Assembly (NCBI RefSeq): GCF_031759225.1
Contig: NZ_CP134494.1
Coordinates: forward strand, 3,594,501-3,658,500
DNA: 64,000 bases
Reading direction: 5' to 3'
Source: Mesobacillus jeotgali
Lineage (GTDB): Bacteria; Bacillota; Bacilli; Bacillales; Cytobacillaceae
Position 1 is the stretch's first letter. Each line of letters opens with the position of its first letter. Position numbers and translations under genes: made by a program. The notes beneath the pieces were generated by a model, which did no database searches, had not been told where the DNA came from, and was given only the letters and a program-made list of their open reading frames with translations. This document shows positions 18,037 to 27,172 of this stretch, piece after piece.

Positions 18037-18065
18037 ATTATAGTATAAAAATTCGATTTTCTCAA
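18037..18065 (-). promoter_or_regulatory. acsA sigma-A promoter
   Basis: Minus-strand -35 TTGAGA (complement of 18060-18065), 17-bp spacer, -10 TATAAT (complement of 18037-18042). Confidence 0.85.
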
Positions 18066-18152
18066 TTTTTAAAATATTAATAGAAGATAAAAGACTATTT
18101 TTGGTTTGCTATCCCCCACCGAAAAGTCATAAACTAAATACAGAAAATTTTG

Positions 18153-18166
18153 TGAAAGCGCTTTTA
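18153..18166. promoter_or_regulatory. cre site (CcpA operator) between acsA and acuA
   Basis: TGAAAGCGCTTTTA matches the cre consensus TGWAANCGNTNWCA at all but one position. CcpA repression of acsA/acuABC through cre is known in B. subtilis, and ccpA itself lies 3.5 kb downstream here. Confidence 0.85.
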
Positions 18167-18182
18167 TTTGTTAGATTTTATG

Positions 18183-18188
18183 TATAAT
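18183..18188 (+). promoter_or_regulatory. acuA -10 box
   Basis: TATAAT preceded by TG, 38 bp before the acuA start; the cre site overlaps the -35 region, consistent with repression by occlusion. Confidence 0.6.
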
Positions 18189-18225
18189 AGAATTATCGTT
18201 TGAAATGTTGACGGGTGGTGACTGA

Positions 18226-18858
18226 ATGGAACATAAAAAGACTTATAACGCAAAAGAATTAAAGACTCCTCATGGCCGTTTGATCATTGAAGGCCCTATT
18301 TCTCCGGAAAAACTGGCAAGCTATGAATTCCACGAAGATTTAGTGGCATTCCGTCCCCCTGCCCAGCAGCACAAGGCATTGGTTGAGATTGCCGGACTGC
18401 CGGAGGGCAGGATCATCGTAGCTCGCTCAGGCCATATGATTGTCGGCTATGTTACTTATCTATATCCTGACCCACTCGAAAGATGGTCTGAAGGAAAAAT
18501 GGAAGATTTAATCGAACTTGGTGCAATTGAGGTCATTCCAGAATTCCGCGGCAGCCGAGTTGGCAAGAATTTGTTGATGGTTTCCATGATGGATGACGCA
18601 ATGGAAGATTATATCATTATCACGACTGAATACTACTGGCATTGGGACCTAAAAGGAACCGGCTTGAATGTTTGGGAATATCGCAAGGTCATGGAAAAAA
18701 TGATGAATGCCGGCGGCCTTACCTGGTACGCGACAGACGATCCCGAAATCAGTTCCCATCCAGCAAACTGCCTGATGGCACGTATCGGAAAAAGAATTCC
18801 GCCTGAGTCCGTCCAAAAATTCGACCAGCTGCGGTTCATGAACCGTTTTATGTATTGA
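18226..18858 (+). CDS. acuA: Protein acetyltransferase AcuA (GNAT)
   Basis: Acetylates the A10 lysine of AcsA and switches it off (known in B. subtilis). 210 residues, GNAT fold: 'GAIEVIPEFRGSRVGKNLL' is the acetyl-CoA binding motif A (V-x-x-x-x-R-G-x-G-like). RBS GGGTGGTG before the ATG. First gene of acuABC. Confidence 0.96.
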   Translation: MEHKKTYNAKELKTPHGRLIIEGPISPEKLASYEFHEDLVAFRPPAQQHKALVEIAGLPEGRIIVARSGHMIVGYVTYLYPDPLERWSEGKMEDLIELGAIEVIPEFRGSRVGKNLLMVSMMDDAMEDYIIITTEYYWHWDLKGTGLNVWEYRKVMEKMMNAGGLTWYATDDPEISSHPANCLMARIGKRIPPESVQKFDQLRFMNRFMY

Positions 18859-18898
18859 TGATTAATAAGAAGCCTCATCATGCAAGGAGGAAGGAATC

Positions 18899-19546
18899 AT
18901 GATCGTCGAGGAAATTATGAAAAGAGAGGTCACGACGCTTTTCCCTGAGAATACAATCGCGGATGCAATCAAGCTAATGGCAGATAAAAAAATCCGCCAT
19001 ATCCCGATTGTAGATAAGGACCAGGGTGTCATCGGCCTGGTGTCTGACCGGGACATCAAGGATGCCGCTCCGTCCGTTTTCCATTGGGATGAGCATAAGG
19101 GTGAACTTGAGAACCCAGTCAAGTCGATTATGACGACTAATGTAATCACTGGACATCCACTCGATTTTGTCGAGGAAATCTCGGCAATCTTTTATGAACA
19201 TAATATCAGCTGCCTGCCAATCATCAAGGATAAGAAACTGGTGGGCATCGTTACTGAAACAGACCTGCTCCATACTCTTGTTGAGCTTACAGGTGCCCAC
19301 CAGCCGGGATCGCAAATAGAAGTAAAAGTGCCAAACAAAGCGGGAATGCTTTGTGAAATCGCATCTGTCATCAGCATGAGGAAAGCAAATATCCAGAGCG
19401 TGCTTGTATACCCTGACCAAAAGGATGAACGTTACAAAATCCTCGTTGTGAGGATCCAGACGATGAATCCAATCGCGGTGATCAAGGACTTGAAGAAAGC
19501 CGGACATCATGTACTCTGGCCGAATCTGCCGGGTGTCTCATCATGA
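18899..19546 (+). CDS. acuB: AcuB, tandem CBS plus ACT domain protein
   Basis: 215 residues. CBS 1 begins 'MIVEEIMKREVTTLFPENT' (about 1-58), CBS 2 about 78-132 ('IMTTNVITGHPLDF'), then an ACT domain from about 140 ('VKVPNKAGMLCEIASVIS'). CBS pairs usually bind adenylates and ACT domains small ligands; AcuB is thought to tune the acetoin/acetate module, but its exact role is not settled. AAGGAGG precedes the ATG; the stop overlaps the acuC start by 4 bp. Confidence 0.95.
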   Translation: MIVEEIMKREVTTLFPENTIADAIKLMADKKIRHIPIVDKDQGVIGLVSDRDIKDAAPSVFHWDEHKGELENPVKSIMTTNVITGHPLDFVEEISAIFYEHNISCLPIIKDKKLVGIVTETDLLHTLVELTGAHQPGSQIEVKVPNKAGMLCEIASVISMRKANIQSVLVYPDQKDERYKILVVRIQTMNPIAVIKDLKKAGHHVLWPNLPGVSS

Positions 19547-20715
19547 GCGACCGCTCTGTATTCGTCTTTTCAGAAGAGCTGCTGAACTATCGCTTCAGCA
19601 GCCACCATCCCTTCAACCAGATGCGGTTGAAGCTTACGCTGGATTTGCTGCGCAAGATTGGCGCAATTGAAGATCAACAGATTGTTGCGCCTCGGATGGC
19701 AACGGATGAGGAACTGCACCTCGTTCATGATCCCAATTTTGTAAACGCTGTTAAGCTTGCTGGCCAGGGAAAGCTTAAGGGTGAATCAGCGGAAGGCTAT
19801 GGATTGGGAACGGAAGACACACCGATTTTTGCAAATATGCATGAAGCAAGCGCTCTGCTTGTCGGGGGTACCTTGACAGCCGTAGACTATGTCATGACCG
19901 GCAAGGCCAATCACGCACTTCATCTTGGCGGCGGCCTCCATCATGGCTTCCGTGGAAAAGCATCAGGCTTTTGCATTTATAATGACAGCTCTGTGGCGAT
20001 AAAGTATTTGCAGGAGAAATACAATGCCCGCGTATTATATGTCGACACAGATGCCCATCACGGCGACGGTGTCCAATGGTCATTTTACGATGACCCTAAT
20101 GTCTGCACTCTTTCGATTCATGAAACGGGACGCTACCTTTTCCCGGGGACTGGCAATGTGAATGAGCGCGGCCAGGGCAAAGGCTATGGATATTCATTCA
20201 ATATCCCTGTCGATGCCTTCACAGAGGATGACTCATGGCTGGATGCCTATAGACATGCACTGATGGAAGTGGCTGAGTTTTTCAAACCCGACGTGATTCT
20301 GACTCAAAATGGCGCAGATGCACATTATCTCGATCCATTGACGCATTTATCGAGTACGATGAGAATCTACCGGGAAATCCCCAAGCTTGCGCATGAAGTC
20401 GCACATAAATATTGCGGCGGCAAATGGATTGCCGTAGGCGGAGGCGGCTACGATATTTGGCGTGTAGTCCCAAGAGCCTGGTCACTGATCTGGCTTGAAA
20501 TGATTGAAAACTCAAACTGTTATGGCAGCTTGCCGCAGGAATGGCTAGATCAATGGAAGGATCAGGCACCAGTCGAACTGCCAAAGGAATGGGACGATCC
20601 TGAAGATTTGTATCCGCCGATCCCGCGAAAACCTGAAATCACGGAAAAGAATGCGCAGACAGTGGAGAAAGCATTGTATCCGATCCGTTCTAATAAAAAA
20701 TCAGAAACTGTGTAA
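19543..20715 (+). CDS. acuC: AcuC, class I HDAC-like deacetylase
   Basis: Deacetylates and reactivates AcsA. 390 residues with class I deacetylase motifs: 'LHLGGGLHHGFRGKASGFC' (active-site His pair), 'VDTDAHHGDGVQW' (Zn ligands Asp and His), 'CTLSIHETGRY' and C-terminal 'VGGGGYD'. ATGA overlap with acuB implies translational coupling. Confidence 0.96.
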   Translation: MSDRSVFVFSEELLNYRFSSHHPFNQMRLKLTLDLLRKIGAIEDQQIVAPRMATDEELHLVHDPNFVNAVKLAGQGKLKGESAEGYGLGTEDTPIFANMHEASALLVGGTLTAVDYVMTGKANHALHLGGGLHHGFRGKASGFCIYNDSSVAIKYLQEKYNARVLYVDTDAHHGDGVQWSFYDDPNVCTLSIHETGRYLFPGTGNVNERGQGKGYGYSFNIPVDAFTEDDSWLDAYRHALMEVAEFFKPDVILTQNGADAHYLDPLTHLSSTMRIYREIPKLAHEVAHKYCGGKWIAVGGGGYDIWRVVPRAWSLIWLEMIENSNCYGSLPQEWLDQWKDQAPVELPKEWDDPEDLYPPIPRKPEITEKNAQTVEKALYPIRSNKKSETV

Positions 20716-20720
20716 GTTTT

Positions 20721-20752
20721 AAACCGGGAGCATTACTTGGGCCCGGTTTTCT
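20721..20752 (+). terminator. acuABC terminator
   Basis: AAACCGGG / CCCGGTTT stem with trailing T-rich sequence after acuC. Confidence 0.75.
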
Positions 20753-20788
20753 TATGTTTGTTTTTAAAAGGGGCAGTAAAGTCGTACT

Positions 20789-21575
20789 GGGTTCGGACAA
20801 AGTTGCGCTTCCCCTGCTAATTTTGTCCGAAATGGCCATTGGTTCAGACAAAGTTACGGCTTCTCCTTTTGATTTTGTCCGAAGTGATCCAATGTTCAGA
20901 CAAAATTATGAGTTTTCCTCCCGATTTTGTCTGAAGTGACACCGGGTTCAGACAAAGTTACGGATTCTCCTCCTGATTTTGTCTGAAGTGGCATCAGGTT
21001 CAGACAAAATTATGGCTTCTCCTCTTGATTCTGTCTGAAGTGACCTTAGATTCAGACAAAGTTACGGATTCCCCTCTTGATTTTGTCTGAAGTGACCCCG
21101 GGTTCAGACAAAATTATGAGTTTCCCTCCCAAATTTGTCTGAAGTGACCCCGGGTTCAGACAAAGTTACGGATTCTCCTCCTGATTTTGTCTGAAGTGGC
21201 ATCGAGTTCAGACAAAGTTGCGGCTACTCCTCTTGATTTTGTCTGAAGTGGCATCAGGTTCAGACAAAATTATGGCTTCTCCTCTTGATTTTGTCTGAAT
21301 TGACCTTAGGTTCAGACAAAGTTACGGATTCTCCTCTTGATTTTGTCTGAAGTGACCCCAAGTTATGACAACATTACGAGTTTTACTCTTGATTTTGTCC
21401 GAAGTGATCCCAGGTTCAGACAAAATCACGGCCTCTCCTAATGATTTTGTCCGAAGGGACTACTAGTTCGGACAATATTACGGGTTTCCCTCCTGATTTT
21501 GTCCGAAGTCATCACTGGTTCAACAAAGTTACGGCTTCACCTTTTGATTTATTAAGTGACATCAGGTTCTACTGT
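20789..21575. repeat. Array A: 15 tandem palindromic units, exact 52-bp period
   Basis: Units begin (TTCAGACA or variant) at 20792, 20843, 20895, 20947, 20999, 21051, 21103, 21155, 21207, 21259, 21311, 21363, 21415, 21467 and 21519: 52 bp apart except one 51. Each unit has arms TTCAGACAAA and TTTTGTCTGAA around a pyrimidine-rich loop, then a spacer such as GTGACATCAGG. Arms co-vary between TTCAGACA/TGTCTGAA and TTCGGACA/TGTCCGAA. It fills the acuC-ccpA gap, where B. subtilis carries motPS. ORFs across it are repeat artefacts. Confidence 0.9.
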
Positions 21576-21604
21576 TTTCCTAATTATGATCGTTGCTCCC
21601 CCGT

Positions 21605-21635
21605 AAAAAGCCCCTTGCATCATCTGCAAGGGGCT
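21605..21635 (-). terminator. ccpA terminator
   Basis: AGCCCCTTGCA / TGCAAGGGGCT hairpin followed by T5 on the ccpA strand. Confidence 0.9.
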
Positions 21636-21641
21636 GCTCTG

Positions 21642-22640
21642 TTATTTCGTTGAATTCCTGTTTTCGATTCGGTGCGGAAGGACGACGATATTCTCATCTA
21701 CATTTTCTTTGTTCATATACTTCGTCAATAAACGCATGGCAACTGCTCCGATATCATATAACGGCTGGACAATTGTTGTAAGCTGTGGACGTACCATAAG
21801 AGTAAGTCTAGTGTTGTCGGAAGCGATTACTTCGAAATCATCAGGGACGCTGTAGCCGCGGTCAAATGCTCCATGGATGACTCCAAGTGCCATCTCATCC
21901 GAACCGACAAGAATGGCTGTTGGCTTCGTATCAAGCTCAAGGATCCTTTCAATTGCCTCGAGACCTGAGTCATATGTGTAATCTCCTTCGACCACAAGCT
22001 CTTCGTTGTACTGAATTTCCGCATCTTTTAATGCACGCTTATAGCCTTCGAGCTTTTTATCCTTGTTGATTGGCTCGAGCTGCGGCCCAATAACGAAGGC
22101 GATATCCTTATGGCCTTTTTCGATAAAAGTGGATACAGCGTCAAAAGTTGCCTGCTCGTAATCAATATTGACGGATGGGATTTCACCTGTTTCCTCGATT
22201 GATCCAGCCAGGACGATTGGCACAGGAGACTTCTTGAATTGTTCCACATGCTCGGCCTTGATATTGCCGCCCATGAAGACAATTCCGTCAACCTGTTTGC
22301 CAAGCATTGTGTTCAGCAAATGAAGTTCTTTTTCGATATTTTGGTCAGAGTTGCTCAGGATAATATTGTATTTGTACATCGTTGCGATATCTTCAATTCC
22401 CCTTGCCAGCTCAGCAAAAAACGGGCTCGCAATATCTGGGATGATGACGCCGACAGTCGTTGTCTTTTTGCTGGCAAGTCCCCTTGCTACTGCATTAGGG
22501 CGGTATCCGAGACGGTCAATGACCTCCATGACTTTCTTCCTTGTAGCTGGCTTCACATTGGGATTTCCGTTGACAACACGTGAAACCGTTGCCATTGAAA
22601 CGTTCGCTTCCCGTGCTACATCATATATTGTAATATTCAT
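21642..22640 (-). CDS. ccpA: Catabolite control protein A
   Basis: LacI/GalR-family master regulator of carbon catabolism; binds cre with HPr-Ser46-P. 332 residues: HTH '[20 protein letters not shown]' with hinge '[15 protein letters not shown]', then a periplasmic-binding-type domain. Length and sequence fit B. subtilis CcpA (334). Next to its targets acsA/acuABC and upstream of nothing but array A, because motPS, which follow ccpA in B. subtilis, are missing. Confidence 0.97.
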   Translation of the reverse strand: MNITIYDVAREANVSMATVSRVVNGNPNVKPATRKKVMEVIDRLGYRPNAVARGLASKKTTTVGVIIPDIASPFFAELARGIEDIATMYKYNIILSNSDQNIEKELHLLNTMLGKQVDGIVFMGGNIKAEHVEQFKKSPVPIVLAGSIEETGEIPSVNIDYEQATFDAVSTFIEKGHKDIAFVIGPQLEPINKDKKLEGYKRALKDAEIQYNEELVVEGDYTYDSGLEAIERILELDTKPTAILVGSDEMALGVIHGAFDRGYSVPDDFEVIASDNTRLTLMVRPQLTTIVQPLYDIGAVAMRLLTKYMNKENVDENIVVLPHRIENRNSTK

Positions 22641-22891
22641 CTATTTCACTCCTTCAGGTAATAAACGGCGCTTTTCAGTTAGTTTACAGCAAATATTGCC
22701 ACAATAATCATATTTTAAGTTTGTGATTATATGTACAAGGATAATTATGTTATTAATCATACGACATCCTTATCAATCCCGCAATCTGAACATCTTAAAT
22801 AAATGCTTTTTTTTATTATAAAAGCCTGTTAAAACCCAACTACTCCCCTGCAGTTTTGTCCTCTTCTTTTAAGTTACCCTGAAATAGGCCA

Positions 22892-22922
22892 TAAAAAAAC
22901 CTTCCTTATAAAAGGAAGGTTC
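22892..22922 (-). terminator. aroA terminator
   Basis: AACCTTCC / GGAAGGTT stem with a T7 tail on the minus strand, directly after the aroA stop. Confidence 0.9.
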
Positions 22923-22929
22923 CAAAACT

Positions 22930-24003
22930 TTATACTCTCACGAATGGAGTGGATTTTAATCCTTCTAAAAATTCATCGAACTGTTTTAGGTCCATCTGCT
23001 GGGCATTGTCGGATAATGCAACTGCAGGATCCGGATGAACTTCTGCCATGACTCCATCTGCTCCAATGGCAAGTGCAGCTTTGGCAGCCGGCAGGAGCAA
23101 GTCTCTTCTGCCTGTTGAGTGGGTAACGTCAACCATGACTGGCAGATGTGTTTCCTTTTTCAAAATTGGCACTGCAGAAATATCAAGTGTGTTCCGTGTA
23201 GCCCTTTCGTACGTCCGGATTCCGCGTTCACACAGGATGATCTGGCCATTGCCCTGTGACATGATATATTCAGCCGCATTGATGAACTCTTCAATTGTAG
23301 CGGCAAGTCCACGTTTTAGTAAAATGGGTTTATTCACGGCTCCAGCAGCTTTTAAAAGCTCGAAATTCTGCATATTGCGGGCACCGATCTGGATAACATC
23401 AAGATAGTCGACAGCGATTTCAATATCAGCAGGAGTGACAATTTCACTGATGACAGCAAGATCATACTCATCTGCGACTCTCTTCAAAATTTTAAGTCCT
23501 TCTACACCTAGTCCCTGGAAGTCATATGGTGAAGTACGAGGCTTGAAGGCTCCGCCACGCAGCAATTTAAAGCCCTTCGCTTTAACTGCTTCAGCCACAG
23601 TTGCCACTTGTTCATACGATTCAACTGAACAAGGACCAAAAACAAAGTCTGGTGTTCCATCGCCGATTTTTAACCCCTTAATATCAATGATGGTATCCTC
23701 CGGCTTTTTCTTCCTGGAAACGAGAAGTGCCTTGCGGTGGTCATCAGATTGAAGCTCCAGCCCTGCCTTGAAAACTTCTTTGAAAATATGTTCGATTGTC
23801 GAATTTTCAAAAGGACCGTTATTCTTCTCCTTGATCAAATCGAGCATTTCCCTCTCACGCACAGGGTCATAACGGTACACACCCTGAGTTTCTTTTGCAC
23901 GGCCAATTTCCTGGACGAGCAGGGCTCTTTCATTAATTAATGATAGAAGCTCTAAATTCAATTCATCCACACGATTTCTAAGCTGGTCAAGATTTTTACT
24001 CAT
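22930..24003 (-). CDS. aroA: Bifunctional chorismate mutase / DAHP synthase
   Basis: First enzyme of the shikimate pathway. Residues 1 to about 90 are an AroQ-type chorismate mutase ('[20 protein letters not shown]'); about 100-357 are a KDPG-type DAHP synthase ('[10 protein letters not shown]', '[13 protein letters not shown]', 'VTHSTGRR', 'EVHPDP'). The fused mutase usually mediates feedback control by chorismate/prephenate. Called aroA in B. subtilis and aroG elsewhere. RBS AAAGGACGGG. Confidence 0.96.
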   Translation of the reverse strand: MSKNLDQLRNRVDELNLELLSLINERALLVQEIGRAKETQGVYRYDPVREREMLDLIKEKNNGPFENSTIEHIFKEVFKAGLELQSDDHRKALLVSRKKKPEDTIIDIKGLKIGDGTPDFVFGPCSVESYEQVATVAEAVKAKGFKLLRGGAFKPRTSPYDFQGLGVEGLKILKRVADEYDLAVISEIVTPADIEIAVDYLDVIQIGARNMQNFELLKAAGAVNKPILLKRGLAATIEEFINAAEYIMSQGNGQIILCERGIRTYERATRNTLDISAVPILKKETHLPVMVDVTHSTGRRDLLLPAAKAALAIGADGVMAEVHPDPAVALSDNAQQMDLKQFDEFLEGLKSTPFVRV

Positions 24004-24358
24004 TTTCTGTCCCGTCCTTTCGGATTACATTTTAGCCCTGACACCAAGACTTTTCAAACAAAGAGGTACGAAATACTTTAACTGCACTAAGGAATATTGT
24101 GTAACCTGATTTTTTCGCATCACGAGTTAAAAATCAGCTTTCTCTGGCTCCAGCCTAAAGCAATGACACGCAAAGCCGATATTAGAATAGTAGCCAAGGG
24201 TGAAAGAATGCAGTTACAGTGCGATAAATCAAGCTGTATAATATGATAAGGGTAATTATATCTGAAATAATTTGGATTGTCACGTAAAATTCTTTAATAA
24301 TTAAACGCTTTTAAGTGATAAAGCATCGTATGAGAACTTAAGTTAGAGGGTGCATGAA
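24004..24358. other. 355-bp divergent intergenic region
   Basis: Separates aroA from the FtsA-like gene. No gene seen. The segment 24,133-24,215 contains words (CTCCAGCCTAAAGC, ACGCAAAGCC, TAGCCAAGGG) that recall pieces of the GEMM-I c-di-GMP riboswitch, but their order does not match, so no riboswitch is called. Confidence 0.4.
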
Positions 24359-26512
24359 GTGCATGTGAATAATAAGTTGTTTGCGTTGGATATAGGAACC
24401 AGGTCTGTTGTAGGCATCATCCTGGAAGAATCAGATGGCCACTATGAAGCAGTCGACATAGTGGTCCGGGAACATAAGGAAAGATCGATGCTGGACGGCC
24501 AGATCCATGATGTTTTGTCAGTATCGGAAATCATCACTGAAATTAAAGAGGCCCTGGAAGTTACACATGGTCCCTTGAATAAGGTCTGTGTCGCTGCGGC
24601 CGGCCGCGCTTTGAAAACAGAACAGACAAAAGCAGCAATCGATATTTCCGGTAAGCCGATGTTCTCGAAGCAAGATATCCTCCATCTAGAATTAAGTGCA
24701 GTCCAACAGGCACAAGCCACAGTTGCTGGTGAAAAAAACAATGAGCATCACTATTATTGTGTCGGATACTCCGTTCTTTATTACCAGCTTGATGGAGAAG
24801 TGATTGGAAGCCTGATTGATCAGCGAGGAAATGAAGCCTCTGTGGAAATCATCGCCACCTTCCTGCCTAAAGTAGTCGTTGAATCATTGCTGGCTGCTCT
24901 GGACAGGGCCGGACTTGAAATGGACGCACTTACTCTGGAACCGATTGCTGCGATCAATGTTCTGATCCCTGCCTCGATGAGGAGATTGAATGTTGCTCTT
25001 GTGGATATTGGCGCCGGGACTTCCGATATCGCGATTACCGACTCTGGAACAGTGATTGCATATGGAATGGTCCCAGTGGCAGGAGATGAAATCACTGAAG
25101 CTGTCAGTGATGAGTTTTTGCTTGACTTCCCTCTTGCTGAAAAAGCAAAGCGGGATCTGCTAGAAAACCAATCAATCACGATTACAGACATACTAGGCTT
25201 TCAAACAATGGTCAGCAAAGATGAAGCCGTTGAACGAATCGCCCCAGCGATTGACCGTTTGGCAGCAACTATTGGAGAAGAAATCCTGAAGTTGAATGGC
25301 AATAAGCCCCCTAAAGCAGTCATGCTTGTGGGTGGGGGAAGCCTTACGCCCGATTTACCCAGGAGGCTTGCCGCTATGTTGAACCTCCCGGAAAACAGGG
25401 CCGCCATCCGAGGGCTTGATGCCATAAACTCGGTTTCATTTGCAGAACATATTACGAAAGGGCCTGAACTTGTCACCCCAATCGGAATCGCCATTGCCGC
25501 CAAGCAATCCCCTGTCCAATATCATACTGTTTATGTGAATGGCCAGCCGGTAAGGCTTTTCGAAGTGAACAAATTGACTGTAGGTGACTGTCTGCTCGCT
25601 GCCGGAATAAAAATGAACAGGCTTTACGGCAGGCCTGGACTCGCCATGATCGTCAGCCTGAACGGAAAAAATGTGACGATACCAGGCAAGCATGGACAGC
25701 AGCCTATGTTATTGAAAAATGGGATTCCCTGCTCATTCGATGATCATGTGGATGGAGGAGATCAACTGACTGTCCAAAAGGGAGAGGATGGAGTCAGACC
25801 GGAATTGACTCTTGGCGAGCTAATCGGCGAACTTCCATCCAAAACGGTGATAATCAATGGCCAAAGGTATGAAGTCAGCGCGAAGATGACCTGCAATAGC
25901 CTCCCTGCATCTTTGTCAAAGCCTATTGAGGATAGGGATGAGATCATTTTTGAAATGCCAGATACAATTGAAAGCGTCCTGAAGGAATTGAACCTCGCAG
26001 AAATGCTAAGTGACGCTCGCCCATTTTTCATGAAGATCGATGGAACTGAACATAAGCTCGCAGATTTCATGGGCAAAATGTATGTAAACGGCTTGGCAGC
26101 AAATCTGCAAACTAAAATAGACCATCTCGACGATATCCGGATTGAAAAAGGAATGGACCCTTCACTTAGAAGTCTAGTAAAAATATTGGGGATACAGGCT
26201 TCTGAATCCATGCCGATCTTTTTCAACGGCCAGCAGATCCAGCTTCAGCAGGAATTAATCCAATTCACCCGAGAGGGCATTAAACTCAGAATGGACGATC
26301 GCATACATAGCGGGGACGAGATATCCACTAAACTGAAGGATATTCAGCACTTCATCTTCCAGGATGTATTCAACTTTGTTCAGTTTGACATCCCAAAGGA
26401 CAGCCGGGGATTCTCCTTATCAAGAAATGGCGAAAAAGCGGCTTTTGACGATCGGCTGGCACCGGGCGATGAACTGAATATTACCTTTGAAAGCCCTATA
26501 GTCCTAAAGTAA
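24359..26512 (+). CDS. FtsA/PilM-type actin-like ATPase with long C-terminal extension
   Basis: A 717-residue protein. The first 370 residues form an FtsA-like actin fold: phosphate 1 'FALDIGTRSVVGII', phosphate 2 'LVDIGAGTSDIAI', adenosine motif 'AVMLVGGGSLTPDLPRRL'. The remaining 350 residues hold repeated beta-rich modules with 'YVNGQPVRLFEV', 'IINGQRYEV', 'FFNGQQIQL' and matching 'GDELNITF' ends, perhaps small ubiquitin-like or similar folds. Such FtsA-domain proteins occur beside aroA/ytxJ in other Bacilli; function unknown. GTG 24359 is chosen because AGAGGG lies 8 nt upstream; GTG 24350 overlaps that RBS. Confidence 0.8.
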   Translation: MHVNNKLFALDIGTRSVVGIILEESDGHYEAVDIVVREHKERSMLDGQIHDVLSVSEIITEIKEALEVTHGPLNKVCVAAAGRALKTEQTKAAIDISGKPMFSKQDILHLELSAVQQAQATVAGEKNNEHHYYCVGYSVLYYQLDGEVIGSLIDQRGNEASVEIIATFLPKVVVESLLAALDRAGLEMDALTLEPIAAINVLIPASMRRLNVALVDIGAGTSDIAITDSGTVIAYGMVPVAGDEITEAVSDEFLLDFPLAEKAKRDLLENQSITITDILGFQTMVSKDEAVERIAPAIDRLAATIGEEILKLNGNKPPKAVMLVGGGSLTPDLPRRLAAMLNLPENRAAIRGLDAINSVSFAEHITKGPELVTPIGIAIAAKQSPVQYHTVYVNGQPVRLFEVNKLTVGDCLLAAGIKMNRLYGRPGLAMIVSLNGKNVTIPGKHGQQPMLLKNGIPCSFDDHVDGGDQLTVQKGEDGVRPELTLGELIGELPSKTVIINGQRYEVSAKMTCNSLPASLSKPIEDRDEIIFEMPDTIESVLKELNLAEMLSDARPFFMKIDGTEHKLADFMGKMYVNGLAANLQTKIDHLDDIRIEKGMDPSLRSLVKILGIQASESMPIFFNGQQIQLQQELIQFTREGIKLRMDDRIHSGDEISTKLKDIQHFIFQDVFNFVQFDIPKDSRGFSLSRNGEKAAFDDRLAPGDELNITFESPIVLK

Positions 26513-26541
26513 AAAAACATCCAGCACGGATGTTTTTTTTA
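26512..26541. terminator. Bidirectional terminator between FtsA-like gene and ytxJ
   Basis: AAAACATCC-agcac-GGATGTTTT with A/T runs on both sides; shared by two convergent genes. Confidence 0.9.
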
Positions 26542-26868
26542 CTTTGCATTTTCTTCTTTAGCTGCCGCCAATGATTTTGCGGTGATTTTAAAATGGGAAG
26601 CATGCCAGGCAACATCGGAATTCACAAATAAAATAGCCTGCGGAGACTCATGCTTAACATGGAATTTCTCAGCAATATGGTTGGATAGGTCACGTGAATC
26701 CTGGACTGTTAAATAGTATAAATTATCGTTTCCATTGTTTTCGAACTTCGCGAATTCATCATGCCCTGCGGCACTGATTGGGCAAGTCGTGCTGTGCTTA
26801 AGCATAAAGAATGTTTCACCAGAATCGACAAGCTGGTCAAATTGTTCAATTGAATCAATCTTTTTCAT
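26539..26868 (-). CDS. ytxJ: YtxJ/BrxC, bacillithiol-linked monothiol redox protein
   Basis: 109-residue thioredoxin-fold protein with 'KHSTTCPIS' as active site (single Cys) and 'SPQAILF' as the cis-Pro segment. YtxJ (BrxC) acts as a bacilliredoxin that removes bacillithiol from proteins. RBS AGGAGG. In B. subtilis it is the third gene of the sigma-B-controlled ytxGHJ operon; here a terminator and a MITE separate it from ytxH. Confidence 0.94.
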   Translation of the reverse strand: MKKIDSIEQFDQLVDSGETFFMLKHSTTCPISAAGHDEFAKFENNGNDNLYYLTVQDSRDLSNHIAEKFHVKHESPQAILFVNSDVAWHASHFKITAKSLAAAKEENAK

Positions 26869-26890
26869 CCCAATTCCTCCTTTTTAAAAT

Positions 26891-27076
26891 GGCTCTGTTA
26901 AACACGGCTGTTGATTTTCGTTCCAGGCGCTTCGCTTTCCGCGGGCAGTCGGGGAGCCTCCTCGGCGCTTTATGCGCCTGCGGGGTCTCCCCATGACTTG
27001 CTCATCCCGCAGGAGTCTTCGCGCCTTCCACTACAATCAACAGGAATTGAAAACAACATTTTGCTATAACAGAGCC
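26891..27076. mobile_element. MITE-like repeat, copy 1
   Basis: 186 bp with terminal inverted repeats GGCTCTGTTAAA and a matching AACAGAGCC end, flanked by near-identical 8-bp sequences TTTAAAAT and TTTATAAT (7/8). The interior is GC-rich and strongly folded (GCTTTCCGCGGGCAGTCGGG). No coding capacity. It lies between ytxH and ytxJ. Confidence 0.85.
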
Positions 27077-27128
27077 TTTATAATAATATTGTTATTTTTC
27101 CTTCGTGAACGATTCCCAAGAAAAAAAT

Positions 27129-27161
27129 AAACGGTGAAGTTATCTTACCACTTCACCGTTT
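27129..27161 (-). terminator. Terminator downstream of ytxH
   Basis: AACGGTGAAGT / ACTTCACCGTT stem with a T7 run on the minus strand; ends the ytxGH transcript before the MITE. Confidence 0.85.
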
Positions 27162-27172
27162 CATTGACAATT

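Noticed and set aside
20789..21575. CRISPR array
   Set aside because: The regular 52-bp spacing invites this, but whole units including the would-be spacers are repeated, arms are palindromic, and no cas genes are present.
24133..24215. c-di-GMP (GEMM-I) riboswitch
   Set aside because: Only isolated words match; the paired elements and their order are missing.
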